In this document: piece after piece, positions 10,201 to 20,522 of the stretch
How the letters are laid out: each line of letters starts with the position of its first letter
Position numbering within the stretch: position 1 is the stretch's first letter
Source of the DNA: Globisporangium splendens
Lineage: Eukaryota > Oomycota > Peronosporomycetes > Pythiales > Pythiaceae
Assembly (NCBI GenBank): GCA_006386115.1
Contig: VFIW01000097.1
Span: forward strand, 62,001 to 126,000
Reading direction: 5' to 3'
DNA: 64,000 nt
Notes under the pieces: model-generated
What the model was told of the DNA's origin: nothing
Database searches by the model: none
What the model saw: only the letters and a program-made list of their open reading frames with translations
Position numbers and translations under genes: made by a program

Positions 10201-13200
10201 ATGGAGATTGATCAGTTGTTGGACGATCTGGCGCGTCTACACGCCGCAGAGGGCGATAGCAGCAGCTCGCCCGATGTGTTCCAGCAGTTCGCAGTGGTCT
10301 CGGCGTCGTCGTTTGCGCCTGACAACGTGGAGATCGTGGCCCAAACGTCACGACCCGACGGCAAACCAGCCTCGATCCTGTCTGTTCCAGCGGTGCCATC
10401 CGTGTACGCGAACCCAGAGATTGCCAAGCGCGAGTTGGAGAAGCATACGCGTCCGCTGTTTGCGCTCGAGAACCTGAGTCCGTACCCCAGAGGCAACTAC
10501 GTGTTCCCGGAGCCGTGTCCGAGCCGCTTCCTGGCGCAGATGCCGATGTCAAGTGCGCGCATGGAACTCGTGCCAAAGCATCGAGGGATGGTGCTCGATC
10601 CGCTCAATCTGGAGTACGAATTCCGCGCTATTGACACGACCCACACAGGCGTTGACGCGGGCTTCTCCAGCGCGCTCACCAAGCAGGACGAGTACGCGCG
10701 CGGCAAAATGACCAACAAACCGTTCTCTCCTGGCGGTCAGTCGCTCGTGGATCTGGATGGAAACGTGATGACTGGCCTTGAAGGCAATGGGAGCAACTCA
10801 TTCAGCTCTGTTGAAGAGCAAGCGCGAAACCAGTTGGTGCTTGGCGATGCACTGGACCCCGAGGACTATGTACGCACATGTTACATTTGGGTGCATTTGT
10901 GTGGTGCGTGCTTATGGCTGACGTACTGATCGCTCTTGGCTGTTATATTTGTAGGCAATGCTTGAGGAACTCGTGCTAAATGCGCCTGGTCTAAACGGCT
11001 CGTTGACGGTGGACGACGTGCGCACTCTTGAAAAAGAAAAAGTTGTGGAAACAGCACCTCCAAGTGCCGACACGAATGACGGATTGGACGTGGTCGGAAC
11101 CAATCCAGACGGTCTTCTGAAGCCGTACTTTGACGTGGCGTCAGACAGAGATCATGTCTTAGCGATTCGAAGGATCGTGGAGGATGAAAAGGCGACGAAT
11201 GCCATGGTGCAAGTCGAGAATGAAAGCGGCACAGTGGCTCTGGACCAGCTGCTCCATGATCTGGAAGACGACGAAGACTTGAATGAGCTTGGCTTCTCGA
11301 CGGAGGAAAACGATGCTACGTCTGATGCAAAACCCGAAGACACGAACAGAAGCGAAACAGGAGAGGCTGCTGTTAAAGAGCAAGTTGTCGGCAATCAGCC
11401 CACATCTTCAGGTGGAGCAGACGCTGAGCCTGAGGAAGAGTTAGAAGCAATTCTAGCGGCAGGTTCGGGGATGTCGAAAGTGGTCAAGCAGGCGATGCAA
11501 CCTGCGTCGGAATGGGCGAGTATTGCGAGCGTGGATGTTCGCAATTTCCATGAAAAGGTCCCGGAAATGGCGATAAAGTACAACTTTGAGCTTGATACGT
11601 TCCAGAAAGAGTGTGTGATCCACTTGGAACGCCACGAGTGTGTGTTTGTCGCAGCGCACACATCTGCAGGAAAGACGGTGGTGGCAGAGTACGCGATTGC
11701 GATGTCCCAGAAGCACATGACTCGAACCATCTACACGTCTCCGATCAAAGCGCTTTCGAACCAAAAGTATCGCGATTTCCGCATGAAATTTGGCCCAGAA
11801 AACGTTGGCCTCATTACAGGTGACGTGAGTATCAACCCAGACGCGAGCTGTCTTGTGATGACGACGGAAATTCTGCGGTCGATGTTGTACCGAGGCGCGG
11901 ACGTGATTCGTGATATTGAATGGGTCATTTTTGACGAGATCCATTACATCAATGACAGCGAACGTGGTGTCGTGTGGGAAGAAGTCATCATTATGCTGCC
12001 AGAGCACATTGGTATGGTGTTTTTGTCGGCTACGACTCCGAACCACTTGGAGTTCTCTGACTGGATTGGAAGAACCAAGAAGAAGAAGATTCACGTGATT
12101 TCTACCACTAAGCGTCCAGTGCCACTGCAGCACTTTTTGTATGCTGGAAAGGACTTGTTCAAAGTGTACGATGCCTCCACGGGTTACCTTCCAGGAGCAT
12201 ATGGTGCAGCGAAAGCGAAGTTGTTTCCTCCTTCGGATAAGCCGAAGGCAGGTGGACGTGGCGGAGGAAGCTCTGCTGGCGGAAGCAGCAACAACCCTCG
12301 AACCATGGGTCGCACGTCTGGGGGTGATCAAAGCGACTGGACGAAACTGATCACATCGCTCAAGGACAAGTCGCTCCTCCCTGTCGTCGTGTTTGCTTTC
12401 AGCAAGAAACTCTGTGAAGAATCCGCGAACAAGCTGTCGAAATTGGATTTGAGCACGCCTTCGGAACGCTCGGAGATCCACTTGTTCTTAGAATCAAGCA
12501 TTCAACGACTCCAGGGCTCTGATCGTGAGTTGCCGCAGGTGCTGACAATGAAAGAAATGCTGAAGCGAGGCATCGGCGTTCATCACGGTGGATTGCTTCC
12601 GATTATCAAGGAAATGGTGGAGATTTTGTTTGGAAGAGGTCTTGTCAAAGTCCTTTTCTCTACGGAGACCTTTGCGATGGGTGTCAACATGCCAGCCCGT
12701 ACGGTCGTGTTCAATGGTATTCGCAAGCATGATGGAAAGAGCTTCCGAGATCTATTGCCAGGAGAATACACCCAAATGGCGGGTCGCGCTGGTCGTCGTG
12801 GTCTTGATCTGGTTGGAACCGTCATCATCGCCTGCTGGAACGATATCCCGGAACCAACGTCGTTGCAAACGATGCTGGCAGGGAAAGCGACGTCTCTTTC
12901 AAGTCAGTTCCGTTTGACGTATAATATGATTTTGAATTTGTTGCGCGTCGAGGTGCTGACTGTGGAGGACATGATGAAGCGCTCGTTTTCTGAGTTCCAG
13001 ACACAAAAGGCGCTTGCATCGAAGAATATTCCGCAATTGATTATGCGCGGTAGAAGATTGCTCAAGCAGCTCGAAGCAGCACTGCATGAAGAGTACCCGC
13101 ATCTCGAAGCGAGTGGGGAGCTGGACCGGATTCGAGAGCTGTATCAGATGAAAAAACAAAAGCACGATCTGGAGAAAAAGATGACGAAATGGATGCTGAC

Positions 13201-14629
13201 GAAAAATGCGCAAGCTGCAAAGAACGCGATTGCTCCCGGCCGCGTGATCGTCATGAACGCCAAGGGATTGCCTTCTGACCTTCTTGCGCTTGTAGTTCGC
13301 ACGAATTCGAACCCGTTGTCGTCTGGACCCGATGGATTAGCTCTGGACGACATTTCGCTGAACGATGGGAGAACGTCTGTGCACGTAACTAACCCTGGAT
13401 TGTTCAAGTCGATTACCGTTATTTGCCTTTGCCCTGAAGATTATGAGCCTCCTGCAAAACCAGCGTATCAGCCAGAGAAGAATGACTCAAGACTTGGAAA
13501 CCTCGGATTCGGTGGCCGCCAGCTGCGAGGGAAAAAGGACGACGACATGATGGAATTTATGGGCGGTAAGAAGGGAGCATCGAAGAACAAAGACGCGAAG
13601 GAACTCGAATCGAACACAACGGACACGCTGTTGGGCACGAAGTATGCCGTCTTGGATATCCCAGAAACATGCATTGAAATGGTGACGAATGTTCAAGCCA
13701 CAAATGTAAACATCAAGACGCTGGTGGCCTCTTCGTCAAAGAAAGAGCTTGCCAGCAGCGTTGAGTTTCTTATGCAACTTGAGAAAGAGACTGCCGTGAC
13801 CAAGAAGGCTGCACTGCTGTATGTGGATGTGGTCAATGAGCTGAGGATCAACAATCTGGATGTTGTGACGATGTACAGCAACTGGGAACAACTTTATCAG
13901 CTTGTGTTGACTCATCCTTGTACGAACGATTCTGAGTCGCTGTCGCGTGTAATGGGGAAAGTCGACAAGATCTCGAAACTGAACGATTATGTGACGAGAT
14001 TGACCCGCGAGCTGTCGAACGATTCGCTTTCACTCTTCCCAGATTTCCAGCAGCGCCTGAAGGTGCTCAAGCGACTCGACTACATTTCGGACGACGGCGT
14101 CGTCCAGGTAAAAGGTCGCGTGGCGTGTGAGATCAACACTTGCGAGGAAATTGTGCTTACGGAGATGATTTTCGAGAATGTGTTGGCCAATCTGGAGCCC
14201 GAAGAGATCGTCGCTGTGCTATCGGCCTTGATTTTCCAGGAGAAAACGCAATCGGAACCCGCGCTCACGCCACGACTCGAGCATGCGCGCGAAACTGTCA
14301 AGAAGATCGCCGAATCGCTCGGATTGATTCAGCTGGAACAGCATCTGGACATCGATCCAGCGGTGTACTGCAAGGGTGCATTGAACTTTGGTCTGATGGA
14401 AGTTGTCTACGAGTGGTCCCGTGGAATGCCATTCAAGGAGCTCTGTCTGCTAACCGACATTCAAGAAGGCTCCATCGTACGTTGCATCACGCGACTTGAT
14501 GAAGTGTGTCGCGAAGTTCGCAACGCAGCGCGTGTGATTGGCGACCCGCGTCTATTTCGCAAGATGGAAGTTGCGTCCGAGTCCATCAAGCGCGATGTTG
14601 TCTTTGCCAGCAGTTTGTATCTGACGTAG
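10201..14629 (+). CDS. SKI2: SKI2-type DExH RNA helicase (Ski complex)
   Basis: Two exons, 10201-10869 and 10955-14629, separated by an 85-nt GTACGC...TAG intron; the product is 1,447 residues. Helicase landmarks in order are FELDTFQKE, AHTSAGKTVVAEY (Walker A), TSPIKALSNQKYRDF, DEIHYINDSERG (DExH box), VFLSATTPN, GVHHGGLLP, FSTETFAMGVNMPARTVVF and QMAGRAGRRGLD, followed by the long insertion/arch region and a C-terminal DSHCT domain. The N-terminal extension and the WASIASVDVRNFHE entry favour SKI2 over its nuclear relative MTR4. The Ski complex feeds mRNA to the cytoplasmic exosome. A Gly/Ser-rich insert (window 12250-12290) sits between the two RecA domains. Confidence 0.93.
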
Positions 14630-14726
14630 AATAACTTGAGCAAAGGTGGCGCGAATCCTAAGCTGTCTATATCCATTGATAGCTTTTTCTATCTTCACGA
14701 GACTTTTGATAGGCTCTTCCTCTCTT

Positions 14727-16510
14727 TTAGTCATCAAAGCGCACGTGGGACTTGGAGGCGACAAGCTTTCGAGACTCTTGCTCCTTGAAGCGCACGTGGG
14801 TCTTCACGGGGGCAACTTCTTCAGTTTCTTTCGTCTCAGCTGACTCGTCCTTCTTCACCGTCGCCTTCTGAGCAGGAGCCTTCGATGAAGCGCGTGCGTT
14901 CACGGCTTGCTTCGCCTTGTCTGCATCTCCAGAGACTGGACGTGCCTTCTCTTTTGCTGTTTTCTCATAATGACTCTGGTTGCCACCCTTTGCTACTTTC
15001 GCCAACTGTTTACACTTTTTTAGATATCCCTGCGCCAATCTTCTCCGGCGGTTGCTGATCGGGAGATGCTTCGCTGCGAGCATAGCTTTGAGAGCAGTTT
15101 CGAGCCGCAAGGCTTGGTTCCTTCGTCGCATCGGCTGCGTGATTTTCTCGACATACCCCACCATCCGAAATAGGCTGGCCGTCAGTGACGAGGCATCATC
15201 GCATGTAAACTCTCGCGAAAGCGAGTTGGCAGCAATTGCCAATCGATTGAGGTTCGTGTCAAATGACTCCAGTGTGAAATGACTGCCGAGTTCTTTAACC
15301 TCTCTAAAGCACTGAGTCATCATTTGGCGCACCTCGATCAACGGCACTGAATCAGCTGCACTGGCTGCTTCAACACCAGTAGCACTATTCGATTCCGACA
15401 ATTTTCGTTTCTTTTGAGCGGCTTTATCGGCTCTTTGTTGCTCGTTTTCGGCTCTCCATTCCTCTTCGGCAGCCCTCTTCGCTCTCCGCTGCTTGTGGGC
15501 AGCTTCCTCAGCGTCACGCTTCTCCTGGGCAGCTTTCTCAGCTCTCCGTTGCTCCTTGGCTGCTTTCTCTGCTTTATGTTGTTCCTTCGCAATCAGGTAC
15601 TGCTCTTTCTCAGTCAGGACTGCTTCCGACTCCCTGTTCATGGTGAGAAGCAGCTCATCATCGTCAGTTTGGCATCAACTAGCAAAGCCCTCAAGGGATC
15701 ACTCACGTGCTACTCACCCGTAGAATCTGTGCAGGTAGGGGTTGCACTTGGCCAGTTTCTTGAGCGCTTTGCGGAAGCGCAACATCTCGTCCCGATTTTC
15801 GGCTGCGTTGTCCAACAATGCAGCCTGCAACGGTTCGAGTCCACTCAACATAGATCGCTTCAGCTCTTTCTTGGCTCGTTTGCAGGCATCGCCACTACTC
15901 AAGTTCTGAATCGCGCTTTCATCTGGGTAGCTCTTCGCCGCTGCACGAACCAGCTCCACGGCATGCGCAATCCAGTCGCTTCCTCGTTGCTTCGTGACAA
16001 CCTTTTGTATCTTGAGGAATGCTTTGCCCACCTCCTCGTAGATGCTGCTCTCTTCTTGCGCCTCAATGTGGTTTTTTGATGCTTTTTCAGTGTGAGGTTG
16101 CTTCATGGCCGCATCCTTTGACATTTCCTAAGAAACAGGCACGTGTGCCAAGAATGAGAACCAATTAGCATCAGTGGCTCAACAGGCACACCTACCATGA
16201 ATGGCTTCAAGAGTACAGCCAGCTTGTCTCCGCAGCTGCTTTGGAGTGCTTGCAGCTCATCCAGCAACGCCATGACGCTCGGCGTGCGTATCCGCACATG
16301 AGCCGCGTTGCCACCGCTTTGATTGGCTTGAAGCGACGCGATGGCGTCCTCGACCTGCGCCGCGTGCGCCATGGCCTCGCTGCACGCCGTGAGCTGCGCC
16401 AGTACATCGTCGATCTCTTCCTGCAGCGCCTGCGAGCAGTGCTTCTGGCGCAGGTCGTCGCGCAGCCGCGCCAGGATCCACTTGAATCCGCTCTCGCTGC
16501 TCGCGTCCAT
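14727..16510 (-). CDS. Helical (ILARV-motif) family paralogue 3
   Basis: Three exons: 16510-16196, 16127-15718 and 15633-14727, joining in frame to 543 residues. Exon 1 carries the family motif GFKWILARLRDDLRQKHC; exon 2 is helical and Lys-rich. Exon 3 opens with a long charged coiled coil of repeated KAAKEQRRAEKAAQEKR-like heptads, a basic KKRKLSES patch that could be a nuclear localisation signal, and then a helical domain. The C-terminus repeats a short motif (THVRFKEQ, SHVRFDD), matched at DNA level by two copies of agcgcacgtggg. No known domain is recognised. Donors are GTAGGT and GTGAGT, acceptors TTAG and ACAG. It may be nuclear. It is convergent with SKI2. Confidence 0.65.
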
Positions 16511-16705
16511 TCTTCCTGATGCAAAATGCCTCTGCACCAGCAAGGCAGTCAATGTGAAACTGCAGAGGTTAGGAAAATAATGTGGCACACATTAGTTCTG
16601 TACTTTGTAGCCCAAAAGAGGACTATTTTGGGGTCACAAGCATGTTTTATTTTGGAGAATATACACAAAAGTCAGATGCAGATAGATTGGCTGATTCTGT
16701 CTCAC

Positions 16706-18053
16706 TTAGGTGGACTTGGTTGGCATTGTCACGCGGATGCTCTTGCCCTGGAAGTGGTACCCGTCCATCTGCAGCGCCGTGCTCATGCTCTCGTACGTCG
16801 CGAACCGAATGATCGCGACGCCGACCGTGCTGCCGTCGTCCATCGTCGGCATGCGGATGGACACGATGGTGCCAGCGCCGCTGAAGTACGATTTCACGTC
16901 GGACTGCTTCGCTCCCCACGGCAGGTCGTACACATGGACTTCGAATATCCCCGGCGGCTGGCTGCTGGCGCTTGTCGCCGCATTCTCCACCTTCACGATC
17001 AAGTCTACCGCATTGTGCTCGATCTTCGTCTTCTTGGGGTGCGGCTCGTCCGACACAAGCACCGAGTTGAGGCTATTGAACTGGTGCGAGTCCACGATGC
17101 CGATACCTACTGGAGCTGGAGTGTATTGTGAAGTAGCACCGTTCGTGTATGAATAGCTCGGTGGAGCCTGATGCTGTGATGGAGCGAAGGCTGATCGCTT
17201 GCTAGCAAGTAGTTCACGAGCCGATCTGTTTTATATAGTCAACACGCAAATGGATCAGAACATTTTACCATATGCCGCTGCAAGCACAAATGCACTTACC
17301 GAATGTAATCATCAATGTCATTGTGGACACCAACGAGGTTAGCGAGCATGACAGACAGCTGCACCAGAACCGAATCTGTCGCGAATGCACTGAGCAACAC
17401 AGCGGAGGCAAAGTGGTCCAATACCAGCACCAGGTCTTTTCGCTGCGCTTTCTCAGGCACTTTGATCTTCACGAGCGACGCGATCGTGCCGACATCGTCG
17501 ATGTTTTTCACAATCCACGTGTCGTTCTGCTTGCGCGTCAGGCGATGCTGGATTCTGCCAAGTAGTCTGGTGATCTCCTGCTCCTGTGGGCTCTCCTTTT
17601 GGCCATTCGCGCTGGCGATGCTGCCCGTTCTGCGTCTCTTGGTGCTGCCCGAGTGGCTCTGTTCGTCCTCTGCCTTGCGTGCAGCATCCGCAGCTTGCAT
17701 CTTTGCACAAAACGCATTCGCATACAGCACAATAGGCTTAGGCATCGTGCCTTATAGAACAGATGTGGTCACATACAAGTACAAACCTTCTTCTGTTCCT
17801 TGATGAACTTGTCCAGATCGTCGTTGAATTTCTGGTAGCCGCTCTGAATGGCTGCAAACGTGGCGGCGTTGTCGGTGAGCGGCACGTCGAGCTTCAGGAT
17901 CGCGTCCTGCACCTCGAGCGCCTTCTCGACACTGGCGAGGCACACGCGCATCTTCTCCTTGAGGTTCTTGAGCTCATCCTCGATCGCGGACGAGCAATAG
18001 TCGCGCAGCGCGTCGCCGCCGACGCGCGCGAGGATCCGTTCGAAGCCGCTCAT
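16706..18053 (-). CDS. Helical (ILARV-motif) family paralogue 4 with C-terminal RRM
   Basis: Three exons: 18053-17787, 17700-17300 and 17225-16706, joining in frame to 395 residues. Exon 1 has the family signature GFERILARVGGDALRDYC and is helical. Exon 2 carries a basic patch (STKRRRTGS) and a second helical region (ITRLLGRIQHRLTRK). Exon 3 has a Gln/Pro/Tyr linker and one RNA-recognition motif: RNP2-like FEVHVYDLPW, RNP1-like VGVAIIRFATY, and a C-terminal GKSIRVTMP strand. The exon 2 donor is the consensus GTAAGT, which supports joining the RRM exon to this gene. The RRM exon alone could be mistaken for a separate gene, but its frame is open only back to the acceptor at 17225. Likely a nuclear RNA-binding protein; partners unknown. 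Confidence 0.7.
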
Positions 18054-18144
18054 CGCTAGTGTGGAGTGCAACAGCGCTGCAGTGTCCATCCCGTGAAACG
18101 GTGCACTGTGACCCACCTCTATACAGCGCCCCTCGTCGTCAACT

Positions 18145-18180
18145 GGGGTTACGGTTACGCTGAATATGAAAACGTAACCC
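18145..18180. repeat. Inverted GGTTACG / CGTAACC motif
   Basis: GGGGTTACGGTTACGC (18145-18160) faces CGTAACCC (18173-18180) in the spacer between paralogue 4 (minus) and the secreted Cys-rich protein (plus). A similar pair occurs upstream of paralogue 5 at 20280-20307. It may be a binding site for a shared factor; function is inferred from placement only. Confidence 0.4.
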
Positions 18181-18419
18181 TAGCAAGTCAAAAGTTGCAA
18201 TATTTTAGCCAATCCAAGCGCGTCATATACTGTGGTGATTTTTTGTCTCGCGATGATGATCTATCTTTGACTTTGGTTTGTGGAAACGACTACAACCGAC
18301 AGTGGTTGAGCTTCTCCCGTTCTCATGTGCACAATAATACCGTGTTCTCTGCATGTTCTGGCATTAAACGCTACACGTTGGATCCCATGCAATGCCAGAG
18401 CATCGATGGCAAAGCCAAA

Positions 18420-18430
18420 GCTCACTTTGC
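18420..18430 (+). promoter_or_regulatory. Oomycete initiator-like element
   Basis: GCTCACTTTGC fits the oomycete initiator pattern TCAYTYY and lies 61 bases before the proposed start at 18491. It supports that start over the upstream in-frame Met at 18392. Confidence 0.4.
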
Positions 18431-18490
18431 TTTGCTCCTCCTCTCAAGAACGGCACCAGTCTCAACTTGTTTTGTCAAGAAAACCCGGCA

Positions 18491-18988
18491 ATGCTGTCCT
18501 CTCAAGTTCTGATCTGCAGTGTGCTCTCGCTCCTTCTGGCGACGAATCCGGTGGCTACAGGTGACGCAATCTGCACGAGCCCGATGCAGCCGATCAGCGT
18601 GCTTGAATCCGACCAGAACTTTTGCGTGGACGGACCAATCTGCGTCGGCGACTCGAGTCTCGGTAAGTGTCCGGGTCCGCAAGAAGGTTTGAAGTTTGGA
18701 GCGTTCTGCGATAAGCTGTCGTCGGGGGTCTACGGGTGCCACCAGCTCACACTTCTGCCACCCCAGACTCTCAGAGTCGAAGATGCCAGATTGGAAGCCG
18801 CGGAAGCCCCCAACTGTACCATTCTCCCAAACTTGACCCCTGTGAATGTCAAAGACATTGGGATGCTATGCGCTCAACTGCCCATTTGTGCTGGCAACGT
18901 TACCGGAAACTGCCCGACCGCGTTGACGAACCTAGAAGAAACGTATCGCTGCGAGTTTGTCGATAATACCTACCAATGCGTTCTATAA
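18491..18988 (+). CDS. Secreted Cys-rich protein with two internal repeats
   Basis: A 165-residue protein with a clear signal peptide (MLSSQVLICSVLSLLLA...), probably cleaved near residue 25. The mature part has 12 cysteines in two six-Cys repeats: C-x16-C-x5-C-x8-C-x12-C-x9-C, then C-x17-C-x5-C-x7-C-x12-C-x8-C. Both repeats carry PIC at the third Cys and CP at the fourth. The spacing is not that of elicitins (which have C-x4-C) and I do not recognise the family. Such proteins in oomycetes are commonly apoplastic; any effector role is inference. N-glycosylation sequons are present (NCT, NLT, NVT). It lies among the ILARV-family genes. Confidence 0.75.
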   Translation: MLSSQVLICSVLSLLLATNPVATGDAICTSPMQPISVLESDQNFCVDGPICVGDSSLGKCPGPQEGLKFGAFCDKLSSGVYGCHQLTLLPPQTLRVEDARLEAAEAPNCTILPNLTPVNVKDIGMLCAQLPICAGNVTGNCPTALTNLEETYRCEFVDNTYQCVL

Positions 18989-19059
18989 AAGCCAGTGTTA
19001 TCTAAAGTTGTTGCCACGCACACATATGTGCCTTTATCCATACAAACACACATCTTTTC

Positions 19060-20239
19060 CTACACGATGACACGTATAACCGCATCTCGGTCAATGCAAG
19101 GGTCTCCAACAGCTTCGCTTGAGCTTCTCGTTGACAAGAAAAATGCTGTAAACTCGGTGACGTTTCTGCAAAAGAGTTGTCAGAAGCGTCCATCGCACTC
19201 GAACAAAGTATGCAAAAAAGGCACGTACTTACTTCGAAATGTTGGCGGGAATCTCACCAACCAGAGTTACATACTTTTCGATCGCGATCGCGAGACTCTC
19301 GAGCACGGAATCCGCTCTGAGGATGAATGGACTCATCCCGATTGACGTCGCAATCTTGAGTGCTTCGCCGATTTCTTCAATTTCGACTGCACTAAGCTGC
19401 GTCTGGTTGAACAAATGGTTTCGCAGTTTCTTGGCGAGAAATGGAAACTGGTGCGCTTGACTGGCAGTCGACGACTTCCAGAGTTTTTTCGCTTCATCGA
19501 GACAGGTTGGAGGTCGTATGTCGTCAAACTCTGATTGGGGTACTTCTAGTTTCGTCGGTTCCTCATCACTGGACGAGTACGTCAAGTCGATGGTCTCTAC
19601 GACTTTGCGTGCACGTTTTACCGGCAGCGACACTTGAGAATACAAGTCTGGTTTCGACGTCGCCGCCTCTGTTGAGCCTTGCCAGCTTTTCATCAATGAC
19701 GCTGTGGTATCCGCATCAGAGGACGAATGGAGATGATCCGGAGTGTCAAGTTTTCGTTTCTTCTCCAAACTCGCGTCATTTCCCCACGAAGGAGCGCTCT
19801 TTGGCACTACCTCCTCTTTCTTGGGTGTGTCCTATGCATGGGAAGAACACGGTTGAGTAAACCATAAAGCTGTCGTTGTGATACACAGCAAACGCACCTT
19901 GGCATTCGCATCGCTAGGTCGGCCTGTGACTAGTCTATCGATCGCTGCAGATAGCCGCTCACGCACGCAGCCGACCTCTTCTATCTGCTCGTGCATTCGC
20001 TGATTGCTTGCGCTCTTGCTCTCCTGGTTGCTGTGTTTGTGCTCGGACGCGAGCAGGAGCTTGGCAGCGTCATCCACCTGCTTGATGCGCAGCATCGCGC
20101 TCTCCATTTCCGCGAACCGCTTGAGTACCCGCTTTGCGTCCTTCTGTACTATCTTGCAGCACTGCTCCCGGAGCTCGTCCGTGTCCACGCGCGACAGGAT
20201 GCGCGCATACACGTCGCGGGATGCAGCGCTGCTGCCCAT
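19060..20239 (-). CDS. Helical (ILARV-motif) family paralogue 5
   Basis: Three exons: 20239-19898, 19831-19233 and 19165-19060, joining in frame to 348 residues with donors GTGCGT and GTAAGT and acceptors ATAG and GCAG. Exon 1 contains VYARILSRVDTDELREQCCK, the family signature, in a helical segment. Exon 2 has a basic patch (EKKRKLDTP), Ser/Asp-rich DLTYSSSDEE resembling a SUMO-interacting or acidic motif, and a helical domain (FLAKKLRNHLF through SVLESLAIAI). Exon 3 adds about 36 residues. No known domain is identified. It is probably nuclear given the basic patch. It is divergent from the SZT2 gene. Confidence 0.65.
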
Positions 20240-20279
20240 TCTCTTCTGCACTGATGTCGGAGCTCGAATCCCGCAAAAC

Positions 20280-20307
20280 GGGGTTACGTTTCGAAAGTAG
20301 CGTAACC
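20280..20307. repeat. Inverted GGTTACG / CGTAACC motif
   Basis: GGGGTTACG at 20280-20288 faces CGTAACC at 20301-20307 between paralogue 5 (minus) and SZT2 (plus). It resembles the pair at 18145-18180. Confidence 0.4.
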
Positions 20308-20463
20308 ATGCAAGTTACTACCGGATAAACACCATGTATACCTTTTGCAATTAATATTCATCAAGAATCTTCATTTCTGCAGGCTTTTGTGCACAACTAT
20401 CGTTAAGCGCAGGTTATATGCTCTGTGGCAGGGACGAACTCAGTCCGACCATCCTAATCTCTC

Positions 20464-20470
20464 TCATTTC
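20464..20470 (+). promoter_or_regulatory. Possible oomycete initiator for SZT2
   Basis: TCATTTC matches the oomycete initiator pattern and lies 53 bases before the ATG at 20523. If transcription starts here, the in-frame ATG at 20418 would be outside the mRNA. Confidence 0.3.
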
Positions 20471-20522
20471 CTCAGCGAGAAGAAGAAGGGCAGCAGTGCT
20501 TGAAGTGGCGACGGTGGCTGCG

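Noticed and set aside
11453..12481. 342-codon minus-strand frame opposite SKI2
   Set aside because: Antisense shadow of a conserved helicase exon with Arg/His-rich composition and no domain.
16706..17095. RRM open frame as an independent gene starting at 17095
   Set aside because: Its apparent start is a GTG; the frame extends upstream to a splice acceptor that matches the donor of the preceding family exon.
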